A stretch of DNA of 17,720 nucleotides, from NCBI GenBank assembly GCA_047626155.1, contig JBLHRR010000120.1, positions 1 to 17,720 on the forward strand. Direction: 5' to 3'. Source of the stretch: CALGLS01 sp047626155. Lineage in GTDB: Bacteria; Bacteroidota; Bacteroidia; Chitinophagales; Saprospiraceae. The translations under genes were made by a program, and so were the position numbers. The notes below the pieces were generated by a model. The model made no database searches, was not told where the DNA came from, and saw only the letters and a program-made list of their open reading frames with translations. This document shows, piece by piece, positions 7,727 to 14,908 of this stretch; the stretch's first letter is position 1, and the number at the start of each line of letters is the position of its first letter.

Positions 7727-7801
7727 TCACACAGAGGTCACAGAGAACACAGAGCGAGAGGCGTACGTGAAGGTGCATTTTGCTCTGCGGCCTCTGCGTG
7801 A
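7727..7801. repeat. CACAGAG-type imperfect inverted repeat
   Basis: Left arm 7727-7745 (TCACACAGAGGTCACAGAG) and right arm 7783-7801 are complementary over 19 positions. The three differences are all transitions compatible with G-U pairs in RNA. The interior carries further CACAGAG and GCGTACGTGAAGGT words. CTCTGCGTGA and CGTGAAGGT recur near 16877-16888, so it belongs to a dispersed family. Confidence 0.65.
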
Positions 7802-7910
7802 GTCAATACCCTAAAACGGACTGAATAATTGCAAATTATTCTCTAAAACCCTGCACCAAACCAATCCCTTTCTTACTTTTACCGCTATAATTAAACATAA
7901 GCAAAACTAC

Positions 7911-10034
7911 ATGATCGAGAAACACATCCTTCTAATCGCCGAATTACTAAATCTCCCCAAACACAAAATTGAGAACACCATCAAGCTTCTTCGCGAAGGA
8001 GCGACCATTCCTTTTATTTCCCGTTACCGAAAAGAAATGACTGGCTCTTTGGACGAAGTCGAAATTGGAGACATCGAAAAAGAAATGCGCCGCCTAGATG
8101 AATTGGAAAAACGGAAAGAAAGCATCCTGAAATCTATAGAAGAGCAAGGGAAGTTAACGGATGATCTGAAAAAACGGATTGAGCAAACTTACGATTCTAC
8201 TAAGCTAGAAGATATTTACCTTCCTTATAAACGCAAGCGTAAAACCCGAGCTTCTATTGCCCGTGAAAAAGGCTTAGAACCTTTAGCGACTTCCGTATTC
8301 GAACAACGTAACCACAATGTTACAGACCTAGCCAAAGACTTCCTCAACGACGAAGTCCCTAATGATGAGGAAGCCCTTCAAGGAGCTCGTGACATCATTG
8401 CAGAATGGATCAATGAAGATGAAGTAGCGCGTACAAAAGTTCGTTATGCTTTCGCTAAATCTGCCAGACTCACCTCTAAAGTGGCCCGTGGCAAAGATGA
8501 TCAAGACAGCAAATACCGAGACTATTTTGAATTTGACCAGCCACTCAAAAATGCTCCTTCACACAGAGTACTCGCCATGCGTAGAGCAGAGGAAGAAGGG
8601 ATTCTCCGTGTGAAAATTGCACCACCTGAAGATGAGGTTCTGGATAACCTATGTGATCAATTCCTTACGGGAAATGGCGCGGCTACCCAGCAGGTACAAA
8701 TGGCGGTTGAAGATTGCTACAAGCGTTTACTAGGTCCCAATATCGAAACGGAATTCCGTCAAAGCAGTAAAGAAGTCGCGGATGCGGAGGCCATTAAAGT
8801 TTTTGTAACCAACTTACAGCAGCTCTTACTAGCAGCTCCTCTTGGACAAAAAAGAGTCCTGGCGCTAGATCCTGGTTTCAGGTCCGGTTGTAAACTGGTT
8901 TGCCTTGACGAAACGGGTAATCTCGTATACCATAGCACGGTATACCCCCACCCTCCTCAGTCGCAGACCATGAAAACCATGGATGAAATAACAAGACTTT
9001 GCCGCAGCTATAAAATTGAAGCCATCGCTATTGGAAATGGAACGGCGGGTAGAGAAACCCTAAATATGCTAAAGCAATCTGAGCTTAGCAAAACACTGGA
9101 CCTCTTCCTTGTCAATGAATCAGGAGCTTCCATTTATTCCGCTTCACTAATTGCCAGAGAGGAATTCCCAGACAAAGATGTAACCGTAAGAGGTGCGGTC
9201 TCTATCGGGCGCAGATTGTTAGATCCTTTGGCGGAGTTGGTAAAGATAGATGCAAAATCCATTGGCGTTGGTCAATACCAGCATGATGTCAACCAGGTGA
9301 AATTGAAAGACAGCTTGGATAGAGTCGTTGAAAGTTGTGTGAATTCTGTAGGTATCAATATCAACACGGCGAGTAAGCATTTGCTTACTTACGTTTCTGG
9401 TTTGGGCCCTACCCTTGCGGCAAACATCGTAGAATATCGTCAGCAAGAAGGGCAGTTTACCAGTAGAAAACAATTGAAGAAAGTACCACGTATGGGCGAA
9501 AAAGCTTTTGAGCAATGTGCTGGTTTCTTACGTATTGCTCAAGCTAAAAACCCATTGGACAATACGGCAGTTCATCCAGAGCGTTATCCACTTGTCAAGC
9601 AAATGGCAACAGATCTGGGTTCCACTGTAGAGGCCTTGGTTAAAGATGGCGAATTAAGAAAACAAGTTAAACTAAACAATTATATCTCAGATACTGTTGG
9701 TTTGCCAACCTTGAAAGATATTTTAAAGGAGTTGGAAAAACCAGGTTTGGATCCACGTGGCGAAGCGAAGACGGTTGAATTTGCCGCCGTTTCTACCATC
9801 AATGATTTATCAGAAGGAATGGTCGTTCCAGGGGTTGTCACCAACATCACTAACTTCGGTGCTTTTGTAGACATCGGAATCAAAGGAGATGGACTGGTTC
9901 ACGTTTCTCAATTGGCCAATCGCTTTATTAAAGATCCGTCGGAGGTTGTTTCTTTGCAGCAGCAGGTTCAGGTGAAGATTATGGAAATTGATCAAAAGCG
10001 TGGGCGGGTTACTTTGTCTATGAAGGAGGTTTAG
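7911..10034 (+). CDS. tex: Tex-family RNA-binding S1 protein
   Basis: 707 aa; the conserved transcription-accessory protein Tex, a cytoplasmic nucleic-acid-binding protein tied to transcription elongation and RNA turnover. Domains in order: N-terminal helical Tex region from residue 1 (IPFISRYRKEMTG at 33-45, LEDIYLPYKRKRKTRA at 99-114), YqgF/RNase H-like fold from about 315 (VLALDPGFRSGCK, then AIGNGTAGRE and VNESGASIYSAS), helix-hairpin-helix repeats at about 481-545 (GININTASKHLL, SGLGPTLAANIVEYR), and S1 domain at 633-705 (GMVVPGVVTNITNFGAFVDIG). It is slightly shorter than enterobacterial Tex, mostly at the N and C ends, and every core domain is present. The ATG at 7911 begins the family-typical MIEKHILLIAELL. 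It is a single gene; the region after it is a 10-bp satellite. Confidence 0.96.
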   Translation: MIEKHILLIAELLNLPKHKIENTIKLLREGATIPFISRYRKEMTGSLDEVEIGDIEKEMRRLDELEKRKESILKSIEEQGKLTDDLKKRIEQTYDSTKLEDIYLPYKRKRKTRASIAREKGLEPLATSVFEQRNHNVTDLAKDFLNDEVPNDEEALQGARDIIAEWINEDEVARTKVRYAFAKSARLTSKVARGKDDQDSKYRDYFEFDQPLKNAPSHRVLAMRRAEEEGILRVKIAPPEDEVLDNLCDQFLTGNGAATQQVQMAVEDCYKRLLGPNIETEFRQSSKEVADAEAIKVFVTNLQQLLLAAPLGQKRVLALDPGFRSGCKLVCLDETGNLVYHSTVYPHPPQSQTMKTMDEITRLCRSYKIEAIAIGNGTAGRETLNMLKQSELSKTLDLFLVNESGASIYSASLIAREEFPDKDVTVRGAVSIGRRLLDPLAELVKIDAKSIGVGQYQHDVNQVKLKDSLDRVVESCVNSVGININTASKHLLTYVSGLGPTLAANIVEYRQQEGQFTSRKQLKKVPRMGEKAFEQCAGFLRIAQAKNPLDNTAVHPERYPLVKQMATDLGSTVEALVKDGELRKQVKLNNYISDTVGLPTLKDILKELEKPGLDPRGEAKTVEFAAVSTINDLSEGMVVPGVVTNITNFGAFVDIGIKGDGLVHVSQLANRFIKDPSEVVSLQQQVQVKIMEIDQKRGRVTLSMKEV

Positions 10035-10040
10035 AGAACG

Positions 10041-10165
10041 GATCAGGGTTGATTAGGGCAGATCAGGGTTTCCCTCTAATGTAAGGGAACGCAAACTAAG
10101 GGAACCATTACCTACCCTGATCAACCTTTATCAACCTTTATCTACCCTGATCTACCCTGATCTAC
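10041..10165. repeat. Inverted arrays of a 10-bp satellite
   Basis: Three direct units run from 10041 to 10070 (GATCAGGGTT, GATTAGGGCA, GATCAGGGTT). From 10111 to about 10165 five and a half units of the complementary sequence follow (CCTACCCTGA, TCAACCTTTA twice, TCTACCCTGA twice, TCTAC). The period is exactly 10 bp, so the two arrays can pair as a long imperfect stem. Between them TTCCCT and AGGGAA make a small hairpin, and a second AAGGGAA follows. The element sits just after tex and ends 20 bp before the lipoprotein ATG. Confidence 0.85.
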
Positions 10166-10184
10166 TCACAAATAAAAACAACAT

Positions 10185-11243
10185 ATGAAAAATCAAATTA
10201 CTCTCTTTACATTAACCATAACAATACTCCTACTATTCAGCTGCAAAACCAAACAAAGCATTTCAGCAATAGCCCTCTCCCCTACTCAGAACATTGTCTT
10301 CCTCGACAGCCTGCAAGCCACGACTGCGATTACGCAAGATGACATGGAGAACTTTTTCGGCGACGTTGGCATTCTTGATATGTCCATTCAAATGAAAAAG
10401 GACTATGGAAAAGATGCAAATCGAGAAACGGTTCTCTCTGACTACAAGCAATTCCTAAAAGAAGATGTACTGTCTTTTACGGAAGGAGAAAGGGCTTTTG
10501 TAGAAAAAATATTCAAGCGAGTTTTAGCCAATTCCAATAAAGTATCTACTAAAATATTTGGCAATGAAATCAGACTGGTAAAAACACATGCGAAGCACTA
10601 CGGAGAATCGGTTTATTATACCCGAGAGAATATCATTGTCATTCCCAAACATGTATTGGTTGAGAAAAACGAATCTGCCTTTTATGGCACCATGCTGCAT
10701 GAGTTGTTTCACATTTACTCTCGCTACCACAGCAAAGAAAGAGCAGCACTATATGAATTGATTGGCTTCAAGGACATTGGCCCCGTCAGTAACCTCCAAA
10801 TAGATCCAGCACTGAAACATCGAATACTCCTCAATCCTGATGGAGTTGACTTCAGCTATGCCATCAAAATGGACATAGGAGAAGACAAACCGATATTGGC
10901 CATTCCAATCATTTTGGCAAATACAACAGCGTTCAAAAAAGGGCAGAATGAGTTTTTCAGCTATCTTGATTTTGGGCTTTTCAAAATTTCTCCGCCTTAC
11001 TCTAGGCTTATAAAAGTACATAGCAATACGGACGGAAGCACCATGTTACGTCCCGACCAATTAGGCGACTTTTACAGACAGATAAAAGACAATACCAACT
11101 ACATCATTCATCCTGACGAAGTGATGGCTGATAATTTTATGTATTTAATTCAAGCACAGGAAGATCCGGAAGCGCTGAAACGCTTTTCGGAACAAGGACA
11201 GAAATTACTCGCTGATATTGAAGAGATACTTAAAGCTCAGTAG
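10185..11243 (+). CDS. Putative zinc-metalloprotease lipoprotein (HExxH)
   Basis: 352 aa, not assigned to a named family. Residues 1-20 are a lipoprotein signal ending in a lipobox (LLFSC, Cys20), so the mature protein should be membrane-anchored. LHELFHIYSRY at 171-181 contains the zinc-binding HELFH. HPDEVMADNF at 309-318 gives a plausible third ligand (Glu312) in a gluzincin-like arrangement. The lack of Asp/Glu next to Cys20 is compatible with outer-membrane or surface sorting. The rest is mixed alpha/beta without repeats. The gene starts directly after the 10-bp satellite and is followed by a palindromic repeat cluster, so it seems to be monocistronic. Substrate and role cannot be read from the sequence; an inactive or structural relative of M-clan peptidases is the alternative. 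Confidence 0.8.
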   Translation: MKNQITLFTLTITILLLFSCKTKQSISAIALSPTQNIVFLDSLQATTAITQDDMENFFGDVGILDMSIQMKKDYGKDANRETVLSDYKQFLKEDVLSFTEGERAFVEKIFKRVLANSNKVSTKIFGNEIRLVKTHAKHYGESVYYTRENIIVIPKHVLVEKNESAFYGTMLHELFHIYSRYHSKERAALYELIGFKDIGPVSNLQIDPALKHRILLNPDGVDFSYAIKMDIGEDKPILAIPIILANTTAFKKGQNEFFSYLDFGLFKISPPYSRLIKVHSNTDGSTMLRPDQLGDFYRQIKDNTNYIIHPDEVMADNFMYLIQAQEDPEALKRFSEQGQKLLADIEEILKAQ

Positions 11244-11280
11244 GTTTTGAAATCAAAATTAAAATGTCAATTAAAACCAG

Positions 11281-11488
11281 CCCGACTGCGTCGGCGAGCG
11301 GGTCAAAACCTTCTAACGGGAATAAAACAAGCACTCTAGACGGTGCGACCCCGATGGGGGTCGAAAATGTTTTACATATCTTCTAACCTACTGTGACCTC
11401 TCTGAGGTCTGAATTTCATGACCGCAGAGCGGTCACAGTAGGTTAGATATAAATCAATCTTTGCTTTCGACCGCAAAGCGGTCGCACC
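11281..11488. repeat. Cluster of nested palindromic repeats (GACCGC hairpins)
   Basis: At least five hairpins lie close together: CCGAC-TGC-GTCGG (11282-11294), CGACCCC/GGGGTCG (11346-11363), GACCTC-TCT-GAGGTC (11395-11409), TGACCGC-AGA-GCGGTCA (11419-11435) and CGACCGC-AAA-GCGGTCG (11468-11484). Two of these sit inside a 17-bp perfect inverted repeat, 11382-11398 with 11431-11447 (TCTAACCTACTGTGACC). GGTGCGACC (11342-11350) and GGTCGCACC (11480-11488) bracket much of the block. This is REP/BIME-like dispersed repeat architecture; no transposase is present. Confidence 0.85.
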
Positions 11489-11547
11489 TTCTATCATCTC
11501 TGAATAGTTACAAAAAAAGCCTAGCTGGTTGATTATCAATTAATTAA

Positions 11548-11578
11548 AATTCACTAAATTTTAAAGATTTAATGAATT
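11548..11578. repeat. AT-rich imperfect palindrome sharing a core with 4669-4699
   Basis: AATTCACTAAAT (11548-11559) and ATTTAATGAATT (11567-11578) pair over 12 positions with one mismatch. The core ACTAAATTTT (11553-11562) is identical to the core of the palindrome at 4669-4699, suggesting two members of one dispersed family. It lies immediately upstream of the pbpC -7 element and occupies where a -33 box would be. Confidence 0.6.
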
Positions 11579-11583
11579 AACTC

Positions 11584-11591
11584 TACGTTTG
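11584..11591 (+). promoter_or_regulatory. Bacteroidota-type -7 element for pbpC
   Basis: TACGTTTG is an exact match to TAnnTTTG. Transcription would begin near 11598, leaving about 15 nt before the ATG at 11614. No TTG is seen at the usual -33 distance, where the AT palindrome lies. This is a motif match only. Confidence 0.5.
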
Positions 11592-11613
11592 TCATTAGGT
11601 CTAAGCTATTCAA

Positions 11614-13977
11614 ATGAAAAAATACAGCATAGCCACCATTCTCTTAATCGCCCTACTTACCTATTGGTATGTCCTCCCCAAGCCTCTTTTCAACAGCCCC
11701 TATTCCACCGTCATTGAAGACCGGGATGGCCAGTTGTTAGGGGCACGAATTGCCACCGATGGCCAGTGGCGCTTTCCGGAAAGTCAAAATATTCCTACGA
11801 ATTTTGCAACAGCACTTATCAGCTTCGAAGACAAAAGATTTCATCAACATTGGGGGATAGATCCAAGAGCCTTTTTGAGGGCATTAGGGCAAAATTTTCG
11901 TGCCCGAAAAGTAGTTAGCGGGGGCAGTACTTTGAGTATGCAGGTCATTCGGCTCTCTAGGGAAAATAAGTCTCGTAACCTTTTTCAGAAAATGGTAGAA
12001 GCTTTGTTAGCGACCCGATTGGAATGGCGATATTCCAAAGAAGAGATCCTCGCGCTGTATTCCGCTCACGCCCCTTTCGGAGGAAACGTAGTTGGCCTGG
12101 AAGCTGCTTCCTGGCGATACTATGGAAAAGCACCGGAGCTCTTGTCCTGGGGGGAAGCAAGCACGCTGGCGGTCTTACCCAATAGCCCTGCCTTGATTCA
12201 TCCGGGAAGAAACAGAGCTGCACTTTTGTCCAAACGGAATCGATTATTAGATCGGTTGGTTGAACAAGGAAAGTTGAGTTCTGAAAAGGGACTCCTTGCC
12301 AAAGAGGAACCTATTCCAGCGCGACCTCTTCCTCTGCCACAACTGGCGCCACATCTGCTGGATCGGGTCATTAAAGAACAAAGCCAACAAGGTCATTCTG
12401 GCATTCGATTACAAACTAGCATTGACCGTAATTTGCAAGAGAGGTGTACTGACATTGCTCAACAGCATCATCAACGCCTATCCGGCAATGGCATTCACAA
12501 TTTGGCTATTTTGGTTTTAGATATCGAAACGGGTGAGGTTCTCTCCTACCTTGGTAATGCTCCTAAGGCCGGTGTCACCCATGCCCAATCTGTTGATGTC
12601 ATTCCGGCTTCGAGGAGTACAGGAAGTATACTCAAACCCTTCCTGTATGCACAAATGCTTCACAACGGAGACATCCTACCTAACAGTCTGATTCCTGATA
12701 TCCCAACCCGTATCAATGGCTACCGTCCAGAAAATTTTCACGAAGCTTATCAAGGCGTTATTTCAGCGAAGCAGGCGCTAGTCCGTTCTCTAAATATTCC
12801 CTTTGTCAGAATGCTTCAAAATTATGGTTTGGAAAAATTTCACTTTGGTTTGAGAGGGCTCGGCCTTCACAGCATCAACAGAGCAGCGGAGCATTATGGG
12901 CTGACTTTAATACTCGGTGGCGCAGAAGCAAGCCTGTGGGACATTACCAACGCTTATTGCTGCATGGCCCGCAGTCTTCGGCATTTCCATCCCAATGATG
13001 GCCGTTACGATCCGTTTGATTATAGACCTTCCCATTTTGATCTAACAAAAAAAATACAAAAGACGCCAAAAGCGAAGTTGTCAAAAAGCCCTGAACAACT
13101 TTCTGCTGCTGCCATCTGGCAAACCTTTGATGCCATGCAGGAAGTTCAACGCCCGAATTCGGAAGGCGATTGGCAAAATTTTCAGTCCAACAAAAAGATA
13201 GCTTGGAAAACAGGAACGAGCTTTGGTTTCCGTGATGCCTGGGCAGTAGGGATCGACGGACGCTATGCGGTAGGTATCTGGGTTGGAAATGCAGATGGAG
13301 AGGGACGCCCAGGACTGATTGGAGTAAAGGCCGCGGGGCCCATACTTTTCGATGTGATGGCGCAACTCGGACAGAGCGAGTGGTTCGCAAAGCCCTATGA
13401 TGAAATGCAGGATATTCCCATTTGCCAACAAAGTGGCTACAGAGCCAACTCCATTTGCCCCATAGACAGCTTATTAACTGGCAACAGTGGCTTAAAAGCG
13501 CCGCTCTGCCCCTATCACCAGGTTTTACATTTAGACGCTAGTGCCGAGTTTCAGGTAAATGATAACTGCGCCTCGGTTTCCGAGATGTTACATCAGCCTT
13601 GGTTTATACTTCCTCCTTTGGAAGAGCACTATTACCTCTCTGTAAGTCCGGATTACAAACAAGCTCCTCCCTGGCGTTCGGACTGCCTTTCGAAAAGTAA
13701 TACTACTGTTATAAAGTCGATGCAATTTATTTACCCGAAGTCCTTTACGGAAATATATATCCCTGTTGATTTAGATGGTTCGAAAAGCAAGGTGGTTTTT
13801 AAAGTGGCGCATCGAGAAGATGATGCCATTATTTATTGGCATCTTGATGAAGAATACGTGGGACAGACTGAAGACTTCCATGAACTCGAATTGGAGCCTC
13901 AGGCTGGGGAACATGTTCTGACGCTGGTTGATGATGGCGGGAGTCGATTGGTGCAGGGCTTTTTAGTGAAGGAGTGA
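11614..13977 (+). CDS. pbpC: Penicillin-binding protein 1C (bifunctional class A PBP)
   Basis: 787 aa; peptidoglycan glycosyltransferase plus transpeptidase-like domain, anchored in the inner membrane by one N-terminal helix (about 5-20). The GT51 domain (about 35-230) has the catalytic Glu in FEDKRFHQHWG (Glu72), then GGSTLSMQ (103-110) and the chain-processivity region. The transpeptidase domain (about 290-590) has SxxK at Ser338-Lys341 (GSILKP), SLN at 392-394 and KTG at 532-534. The C-terminal part from about 700 fits the PBP1C-specific BiPBP_C domain. All catalytic motifs are present, so it should be active. In many genomes pbpC is paired with an alpha-2-macroglobulin gene; none is next to it here. 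The gene has its own -7 element and appears to be transcribed alone. Confidence 0.96.
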   Translation: MKKYSIATILLIALLTYWYVLPKPLFNSPYSTVIEDRDGQLLGARIATDGQWRFPESQNIPTNFATALISFEDKRFHQHWGIDPRAFLRALGQNFRARKVVSGGSTLSMQVIRLSRENKSRNLFQKMVEALLATRLEWRYSKEEILALYSAHAPFGGNVVGLEAASWRYYGKAPELLSWGEASTLAVLPNSPALIHPGRNRAALLSKRNRLLDRLVEQGKLSSEKGLLAKEEPIPARPLPLPQLAPHLLDRVIKEQSQQGHSGIRLQTSIDRNLQERCTDIAQQHHQRLSGNGIHNLAILVLDIETGEVLSYLGNAPKAGVTHAQSVDVIPASRSTGSILKPFLYAQMLHNGDILPNSLIPDIPTRINGYRPENFHEAYQGVISAKQALVRSLNIPFVRMLQNYGLEKFHFGLRGLGLHSINRAAEHYGLTLILGGAEASLWDITNAYCCMARSLRHFHPNDGRYDPFDYRPSHFDLTKKIQKTPKAKLSKSPEQLSAAAIWQTFDAMQEVQRPNSEGDWQNFQSNKKIAWKTGTSFGFRDAWAVGIDGRYAVGIWVGNADGEGRPGLIGVKAAGPILFDVMAQLGQSEWFAKPYDEMQDIPICQQSGYRANSICPIDSLLTGNSGLKAPLCPYHQVLHLDASAEFQVNDNCASVSEMLHQPWFILPPLEEHYYLSVSPDYKQAPPWRSDCLSKSNTTVIKSMQFIYPKSFTEIYIPVDLDGSKSKVVFKVAHREDDAIIYWHLDEEYVGQTEDFHELELEPQAGEHVLTLVDDGGSRLVQGFLVKE

Positions 13978-13987
13978 TTTTGTAACT

Positions 13988-14110
13988 TCTTTTTCAACTT
14001 CAACCGCAAGAGCAACCGCAATTACAAGTTCAATTCCCATATTTCGAAAGCCATTCGCGAACTGAGCTTTTTTTTTGATTTTGATTTACATTTTGATTCT
14101 TCACCCTCCC
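13988..14110. repeat. CAACTTCAA/ATTCGCGAA repeat, first copy
   Basis: A stretch of CAACTTCAA-CCGCAA words followed by CAAGTTCAATTCCC, then ATTCGCGAACTGAGC and a T9 run (14068-14076). The same vocabulary and order recur at 14289-14400. The T-run after a partly palindromic TTCG...CGAA could act as a weak pbpC terminator, but the stem is poor. Confidence 0.5.
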
Positions 14111-14112
14111 TA

Positions 14113-14262
14113 ATAAAAAAACTCCCACATCCGGAGGCTGATGGATGCGGGAGAGCTATATACTATGAGAAAACTACACAGTACAAAAGTATATTATATG
14201 TCTCAGCTTTTTTGGCAGTTTTAGAAAGTGGTAGTAGAATGGAGGGAACGGTACGGTTTGGA
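14113..14262 (+). repeat. Hairpin-MRKL element, copy 1
   Basis: An A7 run (14115-14121) is followed by a stem, CTCCC-A-CATCC (14122-14132) with GGATG-C-GGGAG (14143-14153): ten pairs and one internal mismatch, loop of 10. Eleven bases on is ATGAGAAAACTA (ATG 14165). The frame reads MRKLHSTKVYYMSQLFWQF and stops at TAG 14222-14224. Then comes TTTAGAAAGTGG, and the conserved ACGGTACGGTTTG at about 14248-14260. This is the most diverged of the three copies. It has no long ORF, so it may be an RNA element, a short leader peptide or a decayed gene start. Confidence 0.75.
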
Positions 14263-14288
14263 TGATGCAGTTGCACAAGCAATCTCAA

Positions 14289-14415
14289 TTTCAACTGCAA
14301 ACTCAACTTCAATTCCCGTAATTCGCAATTACAACTTCAATTCTCTTAATACCTGAGGGATTCGCGAATTGAGTGCTTTGAGATCTAAATTGAAGTTGAA
14401 AAAGATTGAAACTGA
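14289..14415. repeat. CAACTTCAA/ATTCGCGAA repeat, second copy, with 12-bp inverted arms
   Basis: TCAACTTCAATT (14303-14314) and AATTGAAGTTGA (14388-14399) are perfect 12-bp inverted arms. ACAACTTCAATT recurs at 14331-14342, giving a competing left arm. The interior includes ATTCGCGAATTGAG, matching ATTCGCGAACTGAG near 14053-14066. This is non-coding, low-complexity inverted sequence. Confidence 0.6.
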
Positions 14416-14465
14416 AAAAAGGAAAAGATGTGGAAGGCTGATATTAGGCTAAGAGACCTTGGGGC

Positions 14466-14612
14466 AAAAAAAATCCCTGCACCCCAGAAGGGAAAAAAAG
14501 GTGCAGGAAAATTAAACATACTATGAGAAAACTAGTCACAATATACGGCGGGTATTATGAGACTATTATGCTGATTTAGGGAGTGGGTATAAATAGAGGG
14601 TTAGCGGTCGCT
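14466..14612 (+). repeat. Hairpin-MRKL element, copy 2
   Basis: An A8 run (14466-14473) is followed by CCTGCACC (14476-14483) pairing with GGTGCAGG (14500-14507), then ATTAAACATACT and ATGAGAAAACTA (ATG 14523). The frame reads MRKLVTIYGGYYETIMLI and ends at TAG 14577-14579, inside TTTAGGGAGTGGGTAT, which aligns with TTTAGAAAGTGGTAG of copy 1. GGTTAGCGGTCG (14599-14610) lies 80 nt after the ATG, the same offset as in copy 3. Confidence 0.78.
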
Positions 14613-14721
14613 TCTTTTTAGAAAGCGGTACTTGGGAATGGGCCGGAATGTGTTATTTTTTAGTGTTTCTGGTATTTCACAGTGGGCATGTAGCTTTTTC
14701 CGAGTGTTGTTTAATTGAAGG

Positions 14722-14760
14722 AAAAAAATCCCTGCATCTCAAGAGGGATAGAGATGCAGG
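14722..14760 (-). terminator. Intrinsic terminator for the histidine kinase gene
   Basis: Read on the minus strand, the copy 3 stem (10 perfect pairs, 10-nt loop) is followed by GA and then seven T, the classic intrinsic-terminator layout, about 150 nt past the kinase stop codon. Copies 2 and 1 have the same minus-strand form (stems at 14476-14507 and 14122-14153, then T8 and T7), giving three terminators in series. Confidence 0.7.
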
Positions 14761-14870
14761 AAGATTAAACAAACATACTATGAGAAAACTAGGCCAAATA
14801 TATGCGCAGTTATCGTAATATGAAAGCTATTTTTAGAGACTGCCGTATCTGCGCGGTAAGCGGTCGGTTT
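14722..14870 (+). repeat. Hairpin-MRKL element, copy 3
   Basis: An A7 run (14722-14728) is followed by a perfect 10-bp stem, CCTGCATCTC (14731-14740) with GAGATGCAGG (14751-14760), loop of 10, then ATTAAACAAACATACT and ATGAGAAAACTA (ATG 14780). The frame has a premature TAA at codon 13 (14816), but the element-typical TAG still lies in frame at codon 19 (14834-14836), inside TTTAGAGACTG. GGTAAGCGGTCGGTTTG (14856-14872) is at the conserved offset. The early stop argues that the peptide is not essential in this copy. Confidence 0.78.
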
Positions 14871-14908
14871 GATTTAGAATATGGTATATTTTGGAGGGTG
14901 GAACTGGT

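Noticed and set aside
10041..10165. Possible CRISPR or iteron origin
   Set aside because: No spacers, no Rep gene, and inverted rather than direct arrays; kept as satellite.
12944..13390. 148-codon antisense frame inside pbpC
   Set aside because: Shadow of the transpeptidase domain, Arg/His-rich with no family signal.
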